A DNA stretch of 64,000 bases from Bradyrhizobium sp. 1. Lineage in GTDB: Bacteria; Pseudomonadota; Alphaproteobacteria; Rhizobiales; Xanthobacteraceae. The stretch covers positions 557,534 through 621,533 of the forward strand of contig NZ_JADPJH010000018.1 of NCBI RefSeq assembly GCF_023073315.1, read 5' to 3'. Shown here piece after piece: positions 1 to 9,043 of this stretch (position 1 is the stretch's first letter; each line of letters starts with the position of its first letter). The translations under genes and the position numbers were made by a program. Below the pieces are notes generated by a model. The model was not told the origin of the DNA and ran no database searches. It worked only from the letters and a program-made list of their open reading frames with translations.

Positions 1-274
1 GCAGGGCAATAGCCAGCACTATCGCCGCGTGCACCGGCGCCGCGAGCAGCACGGGCTTGCGCGCGGCGTTTTTGTCCTCGCCATCGACGTGGGGCAGGCG
101 TACGCTCGATCGCGTCAGCGCAACTCACGCAATTGCCGCAGGTCTATCGCGCTGCATGGTGTGCGTGGCGGCGATTTTCAGTGGCTCACACAAGTCGCGT
201 GCCCTCGTCGCCGCGGCCTGCGCAGACGACAGCGCTAATCTCGCAAATTCGAAACCCCAGAGGAGACGGACGTC
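1..274. other. left-edge region, no gene supported
   Basis: No gene can be supported here. On the minus strand a frame leaving the window at base 1 reads like a protein N-terminus with a hydrophobic stretch (PVLLAAPVHAAIVLAIAL near bases 1-60). An in-frame TGA lies upstream near base 126, and there is no ATG or ribosome binding site between. It could be the first residues of a GTG-started gene that continues to the left of the window. Confidence 0.3.
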
Positions 275-409
275 ATGGCCAAGGGACAGCAACGCAGCAA
301 TCGCGAGACCAAGAAGCCGAAGAAGGACAAGATCAAGGCGACCGCCGCGGCGCCGAGCCGCAAGGACGCCGGCTGGCAGCCGGAGATCGGGGCGGGGAAG
401 AAGAAGTAG
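275..409 (+). CDS. small conserved basic protein, 44 aa
   Basis: This 44-residue frame starts MAKGQQRSNRETKKPKK and ends GAGKKK. A purine-rich AGAGGAGA motif at about 260-267 sits 8 bases before the ATG. The protein is very basic (Lys/Arg-rich), probably disordered, and has no membrane segment or cysteine. From memory, similar short lysine-rich proteins beginning MAKGQ are common in Bradyrhizobium and relatives and are usually left hypothetical. It stands alone, followed by a long inverted repeat. Function is unknown; RNA or DNA binding is possible from charge alone. Confidence 0.7.
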   Translation: MAKGQQRSNRETKKPKKDKIKATAAAPSRKDAGWQPEIGAGKKK

Positions 410-433
410 GATAGAAGCCGGGCGCCGCCCGCT

Positions 434-591
434 TACCCTCCCCTGGAGGGGGAGGGTCGGATCGCAGCGCGATAGCGGTGCGGGCCGGGGTGGGGTGACA
501 GTCTCTCCACATTACAAACTGCCCGAGTGGAGAGATCACCCCACCCCGCTCGCGCTTCGCGCGATCGACCCTCCCCCTCCAGGGGAGGGTA
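434..591. repeat. long palindromic extragenic repeat, family A copy 1
   Basis: The outer arms are about 20 bases: TACCCTCCCCTGGAGGGG at the left and its complement at the right. Inner complementary blocks include GGGGTGGGGTGA against TCACCCCACCCC. The whole 158-bp unit can fold into one long cruciform or hairpin. A close copy lies at 1984-2144, so this is a dispersed family of the REP/BIME kind typical of Bradyrhizobium intergenic DNA. Confidence 0.85.
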
Positions 592-668
592 AACGAAGCG
601 CATCGTCTCTTCTCCGTCGCGCGTTTGCGCTATACTCGCCCCGGTAGCATCACCGGGAGGGGCATACC

Positions 669-2036
669 GTGGAGCACGACCACAAGACCGAGCCGAAAAA
701 CCTCGTCATCTGCTGTGACGGCACCGGCAACGAGATTTCGGAGAACATCTCCAACGTCCTGAAGCTCTATCGCTGCCTGCGCAAGACCGACAAGACGCAG
801 CCGCGGCAGATGGTGTTTTACGATCCCGGCGTCGGCACCGTGACGGAGCCGTCGACGTGGCACCGCCTCAAGGCCAACGTCAATCTGGTGCTGGGGCTCG
901 CCACCGGCTACGGGCTCGATGACAATGTGCTCTCGGCCTATTGCTTCCTGGTCGAGCACTATGCGCCGGGTGACCGCATCTATCTGTTTGGTTTTTCGCG
1001 CGGTGCCTACACGGTGCGCGTGCTGGCGGGGCTGATCCACAAAATCGGGCTGATCTCGCCGGAACAGGCCAACCTCGCGGGCTCCGGCCTCATCGCCTAC
1101 AAGCAATATTCCGGCACCGGGCGCGGCAACGACATCGAGGACCTCAAGGACGTCGCCGTCGACGACCAGGGGCCGCTGCCGAAGGACGCATTCGACCTCG
1201 CAGCCCAGTTCGCGCGCATCACCTCGACGCGCTGGGCGACCATCCACTTCATCGGCGTCTGGGACACGGTGGCGAGCGTGATCGTGCCGCGGCGCGACGT
1301 CTTCTTCCTCGTCTTCAGCCTGGAAGAGCTCGCCTACACGCTGCGCAATCCGAGCGTGAATATCTTTCGCCAGGCGATCGCGATCGACGAGCGGCGCTGC
1401 ATGTTCCGCCTCAAGGCCTATGAGGAGCCGCAGGAGTACTGGAGCCACCGCTACGTGCCCGACGAGAAGAAAGTGCCGCAGGACATCTTGCAGGTGTGGT
1501 TCGCCGGCGTGCATTGCGATGTCGGCGGCGGCTATCCGGAAGCCGAGAGTGGCGAGTCCAAATATCCGCTGATCTGGATGATCGCGGAGGCAGAAAAGGC
1601 CGGGCTGAATTTCAACAAGCGCACGGTGAACCAGCTCGCCTGGGGCGTCCAGCGCAAGAACTCGCCGTTCCAATATGTCGAGCCCGCTTACACCGGCAAG
1701 ACCGGCGAGCTGCACAATTCGATGAGTGCGGCCTGGCGCGTGCTGGAATATCTGCCGAAGAGCGCGACGTACAAGGAATGGCCGGAGCGGAAGGTTGTCC
1801 TCGGCGTCTACATCCCCGATTGCGAGCCGCGCCCCATCCCCGAAGGCGCGCATGTGCATGAAAGCGTCGTGAGGAGGATGGCGGTGGAGCCGGGGTATAA
1901 GCCGGTGAATTTGCCGAAGGATTATGTGACGGTGCCGATGCCGGTGGCGCCGCATATGAGCTCGGGCGACGAAGCCGCGCTGCCACCCTCCCCTGGAGGG
2001 GGAGGGTCGGCGCACATTGAGCACAGCGAAATGTGA
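669..2036 (+). CDS. DUF2235 alpha/beta-hydrolase domain protein
   Basis: A 455-residue protein of the DUF2235 family, which includes the Tle1 phospholipase effectors of type VI secretion. Diagnostic motifs are VICCDGTGN (residues 13-21), the nucleophile elbow GFSRG (108-112, Ser110), a GVWDT segment (Asp199) and GVHCDVGGGY (His282), which together suggest a Ser-Asp-His triad. There is no signal peptide or membrane helix. The start is a GTG preceded by GGGAGGGG at 655-662. No VgrG, PAAR or immunity gene is nearby, so an effector role is not supported; a housekeeping lipase or esterase is equally possible. The last 17 or so codons lie inside a palindromic repeat, so the C-terminal tail is repeat-derived. 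Confidence 0.88.
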   Translation: MEHDHKTEPKNLVICCDGTGNEISENISNVLKLYRCLRKTDKTQPRQMVFYDPGVGTVTEPSTWHRLKANVNLVLGLATGYGLDDNVLSAYCFLVEHYAPGDRIYLFGFSRGAYTVRVLAGLIHKIGLISPEQANLAGSGLIAYKQYSGTGRGNDIEDLKDVAVDDQGPLPKDAFDLAAQFARITSTRWATIHFIGVWDTVASVIVPRRDVFFLVFSLEELAYTLRNPSVNIFRQAIAIDERRCMFRLKAYEEPQEYWSHRYVPDEKKVPQDILQVWFAGVHCDVGGGYPEAESGESKYPLIWMIAEAEKAGLNFNKRTVNQLAWGVQRKNSPFQYVEPAYTGKTGELHNSMSAAWRVLEYLPKSATYKEWPERKVVLGVYIPDCEPRPIPEGAHVHESVVRRMAVEPGYKPVNLPKDYVTVPMPVAPHMSSGDEAALPPSPGGGGSAHIEHSEM

Positions 2037-2144
2037 GACGGGGTGGGGTGACAGTCTCTCTGCATCCAACAGTGCCCGTGTGGAGAGATCACCCCACCCC
2101 GCTCGCGCTGCGCGCGATCGACCCTCCCCCTCCAGGGGAGGGTG
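1984..2144. repeat. long palindromic repeat, family A copy 2, overlapping a gene end
   Basis: This is a near-identical copy of the outer arms and inner GAGAGATCACCCCACCCC block of the repeat at 434-591. Its left arm is inside the upstream hydrolase gene and supplies the final codons and stop (2034-2036). The two copies bracket that gene. Confidence 0.85.
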
Positions 2145-2269
2145 GGCACCCCGCTACCGCAACTTTTCATTAAAATTCTAAGCCCCGCCTTAGCCGGATC
2201 GCATCGACTCCCCCGCATCATCTCGCAGACCACCCGCCGCGAGCCCTGCGGAATTGGAGGAGAGTGCCA

Positions 2270-2515
2270 ATGCATCCGCGCCGACATGCCCGTGTCAAAC
2301 CCGCAGGCCTGGTGTCCCGCCAGGCCAAGATCATCACCGACCCGCGCGCGCCCGTGATCGTCTGCACACTGATCGACTATTCGGCCGGCGGGGCCTGCGT
2401 CGATCTCGGCGGCCAGGTGAAGATCCCCGATCGCTTCGATCTGCTGCACGTCAACACCAGGAAACGCTGCCGCATCGCCTGGAAGCGCGGCACGCGGGTG
2501 GGCGTGGTGTTTTAG
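2270..2515 (+). CDS. small PilZ-domain protein
   Basis: An 81-residue protein that is essentially a single PilZ domain, the family that binds cyclic di-GMP. The two signature elements are present: RxxxR at residues 4-8 (RRHAR) and DxSxxG at 36-41 (DYSAGG). The ATG at 2270 is chosen over a GTG at 2264 because GGAGGAGAG at 2256-2264 is correctly spaced from it. There is no output domain, so it probably acts by docking on a partner. Such single-domain PilZ proteins are numerous in Bradyrhizobium. It is monocistronic and ends just before another long repeat. Confidence 0.82.
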   Translation: MHPRRHARVKPAGLVSRQAKIITDPRAPVIVCTLIDYSAGGACVDLGGQVKIPDRFDLLHVNTRKRCRIAWKRGTRVGVVF

Positions 2516-2570
2516 GGATACGTCCTTCTTCCAACTGCTGAACAAAAGCCACGCCCTCCACTCCGCTCGG

Positions 2571-2729
2571 CTCCCTCCCCCCTTGCGGGGGAGGGTTGGG
2601 GAGAGGGGTGGCCCAGCAAACGGTGCTGGTTAATTGCGCGGTAGCAGCAACAGAGCATCGCTCGACTCGCGAGAACTCACCGTGTGGCTTACCCCTCTCC
2701 CTAGCCCTCCCCCACAAGGGGGGAGGGAA
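2571..2729. repeat. long palindromic repeat, family A variant
   Basis: Arms CTCCCTCCCCCCTTG and CAAGGGGGGAGGG enclose inner complementary blocks GGGGAGAGGGGT and ACCCCTCTCCC. The fold is like the 434-591 element but the internal sequence differs. It lies between the PilZ gene and the convergent membrane-protein gene and may act as a bidirectional transcription stop. Confidence 0.8.
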
Positions 2730-2748
2730 CGCAGTGTGCTTGCGGCAG

Positions 2749-3156
2749 CTACTTCCGGGTCCGCGCCTTTGCGCCGCCGACGATCTGCATGGCGACGCCG
2801 GCGGTCCAGCCGAGCAGTGCGAGCCAGCTCCACAGGATGTGCGGCTCGAGCCTGAGCACGATGACCGCCACCGACGCGAGCGCGGTGAGCGTGGCGCAGA
2901 GCGTGCCGGCGGCGCTCAAGAGTTCCGCGGCGTCGATGGCGCTGTGTTCCTCGTCGAAGGGCAGTTGCGGCGTGTCGATGCCGAGATAGAAGCCGACGAA
3001 GCCGAGCAGCATCATCAGCAGCAGAAAACCTTGCGTGGTCAGCGGGGCGATCGCCGAGCCGACATAGGCGCCGACGAACAGCCCGCACGCCGCACCCGCC
3101 ATCGCGAGGCCCACGCGCTCGAACACATGGGCAGTCTTGCGAACACGAAACCGCAT
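2749..3156 (-). CDS. small integral membrane protein, function unknown
   Basis: A 135-residue protein with about four hydrophobic segments (roughly residues 15-36, 40-60, 78-100 and 106-126). The N-terminus is basic (MRFRVRKTAH) and the C-terminus is Lys/Arg-rich, so both ends probably face the cytoplasm. An acidic loop (LPFDEEHSAIDAAE) separates the second and third segments. No enzymatic or transporter motif is recognised. It lies between two palindromic repeats and is not in an operon. Confidence 0.65.
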   Translation of the reverse strand: MRFRVRKTAHVFERVGLAMAGAACGLFVGAYVGSAIAPLTTQGFLLLMMLLGFVGFYLGIDTPQLPFDEEHSAIDAAELLSAAGTLCATLTALASVAVIVLRLEPHILWSWLALLGWTAGVAMQIVGGAKARTRK

Positions 3157-3250
3157 GGCCAGCCTCCGTGATGGCTTGAGTGTGCGCAGGTTAGGCCAGT
3201 TTTGGGGGGTGTGGAAGCTAGGGGGAGTTACGGATGCGTGAGCTGGGAGC

Positions 3251-3418
3251 TAACTCCCTCTCCCCGTTCTTACGGGGCCGCGACGAGCTTCGCTCGCGCT
3301 GAGGGGGTTGGGGTGAGGGGCCTCTCTCCACACGTGAGATGATCGCCGCACCTGTACCCCCTCACCCGGATTGCGCTTGTGCGCAATCCGACCTCTCCCC
3401 GCAAGCGGGGCGAGGTGA
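3251..3418. repeat. long palindromic repeat, family A variant
   Basis: The left part has ACTCCCTCTCCCCG with a loop CTTCGCTCGCGCTGAGGGGGTTGG. The right part has CCCCCTCACCCGGATTGCG and CCTCTCCCCGCAAGCGGGG. These are the common Bradyrhizobium flanking-repeat sequences. The element fills the space before the convergent end of the flavin oxidoreductase gene. Confidence 0.75.
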
Positions 3419-3423
3419 AGAAG

Positions 3424-4536
3424 CTACCGCGCCCCGAACGTGGTTCTGCCGAACAGCGCCTTTTGCGTCGACGGCTGCGAGCGCCAATATTGCGGCGGGG
3501 CCTCGACTTCGCCGCCGACTTCGGCTGCGGCGTGCCAGCCCCAGCGGGGGTCGTAGAGCATGCCGCGGGCGAGCGCGACCATATCGGCCTTGCCGGAGGC
3601 GACGATCTCTTCGGCCTGCTTGCCTTCGGTGATCAGGCCGACGGCGATGGTGGGCAAGCCTGTCTCGCGCTTGATGGCCTCGGCGAACTGCACCTGATAG
3701 CCGGGGCCGAGCGTGATCTTCTGCAACGGCGAGACGCCGCCGGAAGAAGCATCGATCCAGTCGACGCCGCGCGCCTTCAGCGCCTTGGCGAATTCGATGG
3801 TTTGCGCCAGATCCCAGCCGCCCTCGACCCAGTCGGTCGACGACACCCGCATGCCGACCGGTTTTTCGCGCGGGAATACCGCCCGGACAGCGTCGTAGAT
3901 TTCGAGCGGGAAGCGCATGCGGTTTTCGAGCGAGCCGCCATATTCGTCGGTGCGCTTGTTCGAGATCGGCGACAGGAATTGATGCATGAGATAGCCGTGC
4001 GCGCCATGCAGCTCGATCGCGTCGATGCCGATGCGCTCCGCGCGTTTTGCCGAGTCGACGAAGGCGTCGCGGATGCGCTTGAGGCCGCTCGCATCCAGCG
4101 CCAGCGGCGCGGCTTCGCCCTCCTTGTGCGGCAGCGCTGACGGGGCCACCGTCTGCCAGCCGCCGTCGCTCACGGGAATCAGCTGGCCGCCGTCCCAGGG
4201 ACGCGCGCTGGAGGCCTTGCGGCCGGCATGGGCGAGCTGCATCGCGATGGCCGTGGTGGAATGTTTTCGCACGGAAGACAGGATCTGCTTCAGCGCGGCT
4301 TCGGCGGCATCGCTGTAGAGCCCGAGGCAGCCCGGCGTGATGCGGCCGATCGCCTCCACGTGGGTCGCCTCGATGCAGAACATCGCCGCGCCCGACAGCG
4401 CCAGATTGTTGATGTGGGTGAAGTGCCAGTCGGTGGGAACGCCGTCTTCGGCCGAATACTGGCACATCGGCGACACCACGACACGGTTCTTCAAAGTCAG
4501 GCCGCGCAGCTTGATCGGGGAAAACAGGGCGCTCAT
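3424..4536 (-). CDS. NADH:flavin oxidoreductase, Old Yellow Enzyme family (YqjM-like)
   Basis: A 370-residue TIM-barrel FMN enzyme. Family marks in order: VVVSPMCQYS near residue 20 with the Cys that tunes the flavin in YqjM-type members, MQLAHAGRKAS, the active-site helix IELHGAHGYLMHQFLSP, then NKRTDEYGGSLENRMRFP. Length matches single-domain YqjM/xenobiotic reductases rather than the larger 2,4-dienoyl-CoA reductases. It is expected to reduce activated C=C bonds of enals, enones or nitro compounds with NAD(P)H in the cytoplasm. It lies 89 bases downstream of the Bug-type binding-protein gene on the same strand. The physiological substrate cannot be read from context. Confidence 0.93.
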   Translation of the reverse strand: MSALFSPIKLRGLTLKNRVVVSPMCQYSAEDGVPTDWHFTHINNLALSGAAMFCIEATHVEAIGRITPGCLGLYSDAAEAALKQILSSVRKHSTTAIAMQLAHAGRKASSARPWDGGQLIPVSDGGWQTVAPSALPHKEGEAAPLALDASGLKRIRDAFVDSAKRAERIGIDAIELHGAHGYLMHQFLSPISNKRTDEYGGSLENRMRFPLEIYDAVRAVFPREKPVGMRVSSTDWVEGGWDLAQTIEFAKALKARGVDWIDASSGGVSPLQKITLGPGYQVQFAEAIKRETGLPTIAVGLITEGKQAEEIVASGKADMVALARGMLYDPRWGWHAAAEVGGEVEAPPQYWRSQPSTQKALFGRTTFGAR

Positions 4537-4625
4537 GCTAAGGGATCCGGGCCGGAGGGAAAGTGACCGCCATGTCTAGCGAGCCGCCTCCCTCTCCTCA
4601 ACCCGCCGGGATTGCAACCCTCCCC

Positions 4626-5588
4626 CTACGGCTTGATGCCCGCGGCCTTGATCAGTTCCAGATTGGCCGCCGTCTCGCGCTTGACGAGGTCGTCCATCTC
4701 GGCCGGCTTCATCGGCATCGGCTCAATGCCGAGCCTTTTCAGGCTCGCCTGCATCTCCGGATCGGCCAGCACCTTCTCGCCCGCCGCATGCAATTTCTCG
4801 ACGATCTCGCGCGGCGTCTTCGCCGGCACGAACACGCCGAACCAGATCACGCTGTCGGCGTCCTTCAATCCGATCTCGACCGGCGTCGGTACGTCAGGCA
4901 GATCGGCGACGCGCTTTGGCGTCGAGACCACGAGCGCGCGAACCTGGCCCTCGCGGATCAGCGGCAGCGCGGTCGCGAGCGGGCAGAAGTACAGGTCGAT
5001 CCGGCCGCCGAGAATGTCGGCGATCACTTCCGGGCCTGCGCGATAGGGCACATGCGTGGCCTCGATGCCGGCAGCAAAGCGGAATTTCTCCGTGCTGACA
5101 TGCACGGCGCTGCCGATGCCGACCGAACCGAACGAGATCGAGCCGGGCCTGGCCTTGGCGTCGGCGATGAAGTCCTGGATGGTCTTCCAGGGCCGGGCGT
5201 TCGGCACGATCATCACATTGGCGCTGGATCCGATCATCAGCACCGAGGCAAGGTCGCGGGTGACGTCGAAGGTCGCGCTCGGAAAAATCGCCGGCGCAAT
5301 CGCCAGCGCCGACGACTGGGCGAGAATGCTGTAGCCATCCGGATCGGCTTTCGCGACCAGCGCCGAACCGACCACGCCGCCGCCGCCCGCTCGGTTTTCG
5401 ATCACGATCGACTGGCCGATTTCAGCGGAGAGGCGTTCGAACACCAGTCGCGGCACCACGTCGGCCGCGCTGCCGGCGCCGAACGGAATGGTCGCCTTGA
5501 TCAGCCGCGACGGCCAGCCTTGTGCCTGTGCGGCAGTGGCGGCAAAAAGGCTGGTCAGGATGCAAAAAACGCGAAGGGACTGGTTCAT
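4626..5588 (-). CDS. Bug/TctC-family periplasmic solute-binding protein
   Basis: A 320-residue protein starting MNQSLRVFCILTSLFAATAA, with a classical signal peptide cleaved after AQA (near residue 22). The mature part has the Bug family pattern: WPSRLIKATIPFGAGSAADV, later VENRAGGGGVVGS, and PYRAGPEVIADILGGRIDLYF. Bug proteins bind carboxylates or aromatic acids and may feed tripartite tricarboxylate (TctAB) transporters, but no tctA or tctB lies here, so it is an orphan as is usual in this family. An upstream in-frame ATG at 5642 would bury the signal peptide, so 5588 is preferred. It lies at the end of the cobS-cobT run of minus-strand genes, 57 bases after the phytase-like gene. Confidence 0.9.
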   Translation of the reverse strand: MNQSLRVFCILTSLFAATAAQAQGWPSRLIKATIPFGAGSAADVVPRLVFERLSAEIGQSIVIENRAGGGGVVGSALVAKADPDGYSILAQSSALAIAPAIFPSATFDVTRDLASVLMIGSSANVMIVPNARPWKTIQDFIADAKARPGSISFGSVGIGSAVHVSTEKFRFAAGIEATHVPYRAGPEVIADILGGRIDLYFCPLATALPLIREGQVRALVVSTPKRVADLPDVPTPVEIGLKDADSVIWFGVFVPAKTPREIVEKLHAAGEKVLADPEMQASLKRLGIEPMPMKPAEMDDLVKRETAANLELIKAAGIKP

Positions 5589-5645
5589 CAAAAACCCCGG
5601 TTCGATCGCCCGGAGCGTAGCAAGAACCGTTCCGCTATTCACCGG

Positions 5646-6728
5646 CTACTCCACCAGCGTGAATTGCAAGAGCAGCGTGCGCTGGAGCAGCGAAAAATTA
5701 TCGTCCGACACCAGCGTCAGCACGGTCTCGCCCTCCGGCGTGACGTGGGCGTCGATGCCTTCCATGTTGTCGATCTCGTGGCCGAGATCGGCGTTGAACA
5801 ATGCCGGGCCGTCGACCAGCGCGTTCGGCGCGATGGATTTCAGGGGGATCGCGCGGATGCGGATGTTGACGCCGGTGAACCAGGAGAATTTGCGTTCGAG
5901 GATCAACAACTCGCCGGAGGGCAGCAGCACGGCATCGCTGATGTCGAATTTCTCGGTGCGGCGCACGCTGAACTGGCCGGGCGTGGGGCCGCCGATCAGG
6001 AACGCGACCAGATTGCCGTCGGCGTCCAGCCCGCGCTCCGAGAACGCGATCAGGGTGCCGGCGAGCGGCTGGCCCTTCGACATGTCTTTGGGAACGAACA
6101 CCAGCGCTTCCAGCCCCTTGTTGGTGGGCAGTTTTCGCATCGCCGGCGGTGTCGGCAGCACCTCGCCACGAGCACGCGTGCCACCCTTGGCGAAATCGAA
6201 GCGCATGATCTGGTTGACGCGCTCGAGCCCGACATAAACGAAGGAGCCGTCGCGCGCGAGCGATTCGGTGTCGTACCAGAGCCGCTTTTCCGTGATCGGC
6301 CGCCCCTCCGCGTTGAGGATCGGCGACGCCTCGACGTCGTCGAGCCCGGCCATCTTGCCGCCGGCATAGCGGATGCTGCCGGTGAACCAGGTGCCCTGGT
6401 CGGACAGCGCGAGGAAGCGTTCGCCTTTCGCATCCACGCGGATGCCGGACAGACCGCCAAAACTCCGTGAGGGCGAGGTCAGCACGAGGCCGCTGCGATA
6501 CTCCAGCGAGCCGAAGCGCGTGCGCGAACGATCGCGCGGCTCGAAATTGGGAATCGGCCGCGCGTTGACCTCGACGCTGGCGGGCTCGGTGACCGCGTGC
6601 TCGATTTGCGAGACGCGCGGCGGCGGCTCGGTCGTGGCTTGTGCCTGCGCGATCCGGGAAAATGCGAGAGTGGAAAATCCCGCCGCCGCATGGCCGATAA
6701 AGCTGCGGCGGGATCGATGGCTGCTCAC
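5646..6728 (-). CDS. phytase-like (esterase-like activity) secreted protein
   Basis: A 360-residue exported protein. The N-terminus [16 protein letters not shown] is a twin-arginine signal followed by a hydrophobic stretch ending near AQA (about residue 31). The mature part matches the phytase-like beta-propeller family ([43 protein letters not shown]), whose members have been called esterase-like activity of phytase. Substrate is unproven. The start overlaps the cobT stop by four bases (6725-6728), implying translational coupling with the cobaltochelatase gene. That is odd for a periplasmic protein and probably reflects operon packing. Confidence 0.85.
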   Translation of the reverse strand: MSSHRSRRSFIGHAAAGFSTLAFSRIAQAQATTEPPPRVSQIEHAVTEPASVEVNARPIPNFEPRDRSRTRFGSLEYRSGLVLTSPSRSFGGLSGIRVDAKGERFLALSDQGTWFTGSIRYAGGKMAGLDDVEASPILNAEGRPITEKRLWYDTESLARDGSFVYVGLERVNQIMRFDFAKGGTRARGEVLPTPPAMRKLPTNKGLEALVFVPKDMSKGQPLAGTLIAFSERGLDADGNLVAFLIGGPTPGQFSVRRTEKFDISDAVLLPSGELLILERKFSWFTGVNIRIRAIPLKSIAPNALVDGPALFNADLGHEIDNMEGIDAHVTPEGETVLTLVSDDNFSLLQRTLLLQFTLVE

Positions 6729-8632
6729 GAATGCAATTTGCGTCGCGGGCGGTTTGCCGGTTGCGTCGGCGCCGTGTTGGTCTCGCTGAAGAGTTCAGCG
6801 AGTTTCTCGGTGATGGCGCCGCCGAGTTCTTCGGCGTCCACGATCGTCACCGCGCGGCGGTAGTAGCGCGTCACGTCATGGCCGATGCCGATCGCGATCA
6901 GCTCGACCGGCGAGCGGGTCTCGATCTCCTCGATGATGTGGCGCAGATGCCGCTCGAGATAATTGCCGGGATTGACCGACAGCGTGGAATCGTCGACCGG
7001 CGCACCGTCCGAGATCATCATCAGGATCTTGCGCTGCTCGGGGCGGCCAAGCAGGCGCTTGTGCGCCCAATCGAGCGCCTCGCCGTCGATGTTCTCTTTC
7101 AGCAGCCCCTCGCGCATCATCAGGCCAAGATTTTTCCGCGCACGGCGCCAGGGGGCGTCGGCGGATTTGTAGATGATGTGGCGGAGATCGTTGAGGCGGC
7201 CGGGATTGGCCGGCTTGCCGGCGGCAAGCCACGCCTCACGCGATTGCCCGCCCTTCCAGGCGCGCGTGGTGAAGCCCAAAATCTCGACCTTGACACCGCA
7301 ACGCTCCAGCGTGCGGGCGAGGATGTCGGCGCAGGTCGCGGCGACGGTGATCGGACGGCCGCGCATCGAGCCGGAATTGTCGAGCAGCAACGTCACCACG
7401 GTGTCGCGGAACGTCGCCTCCTTCTCGTGCATGAAGGACAGCGGATGATAGGGATCGGTGACCACGCGCGACAGGCGCGCGGGGTCCAGGATGCCCTCTT
7501 CGAGATCGAACTCCCAGGCGCGGTTCTGCTGCGCCATCAGGCGCCGTTGCAGCCGGTTGGCGAGGCGGGCGACGATGCCTTGCAGATGCGCGAGCTGCTT
7601 GTCGAGATAAGCGCGCAGGCGCTCCAGCTCGTCATGGTCGCAGAGGTCTTCGGCGGCGATGACCTCGTCGAATTTCGGCGCGAAGGCGTGATATTCCGGC
7701 CCGCGCGGCTCATTCTTGCCGTGCGAGTTCGGACGCGTCGCCTCGCCCGGCGTCTCGTCGTCGCCGAGCTCGCCGTCATCGAACGTATCAGAGGTCGAGG
7801 CCTGCGCGCTTTCCATCGCGCTCTCGCTCATCTCTTCCGAGGACGCCTGCGCCTGGTCGGCGCTCATTTCCTGCGCGGCATCGGAATCGGGCGAGCCTTC
7901 GGCGCCGGACTGATCGTTGTCGCCGTCCTGGTTCTCGTCGTTGTCGTCATTGTCTTCGCTGTCGGCGCTGCGCTCGTCGCCGATCTCGAGCGCGGTCAGC
8001 AGATCATGCACGGCGTCGCCGAACTTGGTCTGGTCCTCGACCACGCCGTCGAGCCGGTCGAGCCGCTTGCCGATCTTGTCTTCGAGGATCGGACGCCAGA
8101 GATCGACCATCTTCTTCGCGGCCGTCGGCGGCGCCATGCCGGTCAGGCGCTCACGCACCAGCATCGCCAGCGCGTCGGCCAGCGGCGCATCGGCGCGGTC
8201 GGTGATCTCGTCGAACTTGCCGCGATGGAAATGGTCGTCGAGCATCGCGGTGAGATTCTTCGCAACGCCCGCCATGCGGCGCGCGCCGATCGCCTCGACG
8301 CGGGCCTGCTCCACCGCCTCGAACACGCCGCGTGCCTGCGGATTGCCGGGCATCAGCTTGCGATGCAGCTTTGCGTCGTGACAGGCGATCTTGAGCGCAA
8401 TGGAATCGGCATGGCCGCGCACGATCGCGGCATCACGCTTTGTCATCTTGCGCGCGGGCTCGGGCAGCCGCGCCTTGCCGGGCGCAAGCCCCGGGCGCTC
8501 GGCCGCGAAGCTCACGTCGAGCTCGGGCGATTTCGCAATCGCCTTGAGGCAGGAGGCGACGGAGCGCTTGAAAGGCTCGGTCGGCGCTTCCTTGGTGTTA
8601 CGGAATTTGGAATTGGATGATGATGTGCTCAT
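6725..8632 (-). CDS. cobT: cobaltochelatase subunit CobT
   Basis: CobT is the metal-binding VWA partner of AAA+ CobS; with CobN it inserts Co2+ into hydrogenobyrinic acid a,c-diamide in aerobic cobalamin synthesis. The protein has 635 residues: an N-terminal helical domain (1-215), a strongly acidic low-complexity linker (about 219-300), and a C-terminal von Willebrand A domain whose MIDAS motif DNSGSM is at 418-423. This length and architecture fit alphaproteobacterial CobT. It is tightly packed behind cobS and a GNAT gene, whose TGA overlaps the cobT ATG by four bases. No cobN is in the window. Confidence 0.96.
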   Translation of the reverse strand: MSTSSSNSKFRNTKEAPTEPFKRSVASCLKAIAKSPELDVSFAAERPGLAPGKARLPEPARKMTKRDAAIVRGHADSIALKIACHDAKLHRKLMPGNPQARGVFEAVEQARVEAIGARRMAGVAKNLTAMLDDHFHRGKFDEITDRADAPLADALAMLVRERLTGMAPPTAAKKMVDLWRPILEDKIGKRLDRLDGVVEDQTKFGDAVHDLLTALEIGDERSADSEDNDDNDENQDGDNDQSGAEGSPDSDAAQEMSADQAQASSEEMSESAMESAQASTSDTFDDGELGDDETPGEATRPNSHGKNEPRGPEYHAFAPKFDEVIAAEDLCDHDELERLRAYLDKQLAHLQGIVARLANRLQRRLMAQQNRAWEFDLEEGILDPARLSRVVTDPYHPLSFMHEKEATFRDTVVTLLLDNSGSMRGRPITVAATCADILARTLERCGVKVEILGFTTRAWKGGQSREAWLAAGKPANPGRLNDLRHIIYKSADAPWRRARKNLGLMMREGLLKENIDGEALDWAHKRLLGRPEQRKILMMISDGAPVDDSTLSVNPGNYLERHLRHIIEEIETRSPVELIAIGIGHDVTRYYRRAVTIVDAEELGGAITEKLAELFSETNTAPTQPANRPRRKLHS

Positions 8633-9039
8633 AGCGACTTCGTAAACGAATGGCGCGTCACGCCGCCGGGATAACCCTTGAGGGCGCCGAATTCCTCGTA
8701 CCCGCAGTTACGATAGAAGCCCGGCGCCTGGAAACTCATCGTATCGACATGGGCCTGGACCGCGCCCTGCCGTCTTGCCTCGTCCTCGATCGCCGCGATC
8801 AGCTTCGTGCCATGCCCCTTGCCGCGCTGTTTCTGGTCGATCCAGAAATACTGGATGAACAGAACCGTGGCCCAGAGATGCCCGACGATGCCACCGACGA
8901 TCTTGCGGCCGTCCTTCAACGAGACCGCGATGCTTTTGACCTTCTGCTTCCCGAACTGCTCGTCGTTGTAAGCGCCGAGCCCGGCGAGCACAGCCTTCTT
9001 GGTGGTCCCAATGGTGCGCTCGACGGTAATGGAAGCCAT
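8629..9039 (-). CDS. GNAT-family N-acetyltransferase
   Basis: A 136-residue single GNAT domain beginning MASITVERT. The acetyl-CoA binding motif A is visible as [12 protein letters not shown], followed by the [24 protein letters not shown] segment typical of motif B and the C-terminal strand. Acceptor substrate is unknown. It lies between cobS (4-base gap) and cobT (4-base overlap), so it is almost certainly co-transcribed with the cobaltochelatase genes. A longer reading frame extends upstream to 9168, but it overlaps cobS and its extra residues are serine-rich shadow sequence, so the ATG at 9039 is used. Confidence 0.9.
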   Translation of the reverse strand: MASITVERTIGTTKKAVLAGLGAYNDEQFGKQKVKSIAVSLKDGRKIVGGIVGHLWATVLFIQYFWIDQKQRGKGHGTKLIAAIEDEARRQGAVQAHVDTMSFQAPGFYRNCGYEEFGALKGYPGGVTRHSFTKSL

Positions 9040-9043
9040 GGGA

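Noticed and set aside
1..125. Possible N-terminus of a minus-strand gene leaving the left edge
   Set aside because: Hydrophobic residues look protein-like, but no start codon with a ribosome site is present and too little sequence is visible.
434..591. CRISPR or structured RNA reading of the long inverted repeats
   Set aside because: There are no spaced identical direct repeats. Arms are inverted and dispersed next to many genes, as in REP-like elements.
669..2036. Type VI secretion effector assignment for the DUF2235 protein
   Set aside because: The domain is shared with Tle1 effectors, but no VgrG, PAAR, adaptor or immunity gene is nearby.
630..2069. Minus-strand open frame opposite the DUF2235 gene
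   Set aside because: Mirror frame without family similarity that runs through repeat arms at its end.
4563..6470. Long plus-strand open frame (over 600 codons) opposite the Bug and phytase-like genes
   Set aside because: It is Arg/His/Gly-rich with no family similarity and is the antisense shadow expected in GC-rich genes. The minus-strand proteins have signal peptides and recognised domains.
6731..8620. Long plus-strand open frame opposite cobT
   Set aside because: Antisense of a well-recognised cobT; its composition is typical of a mirror frame.
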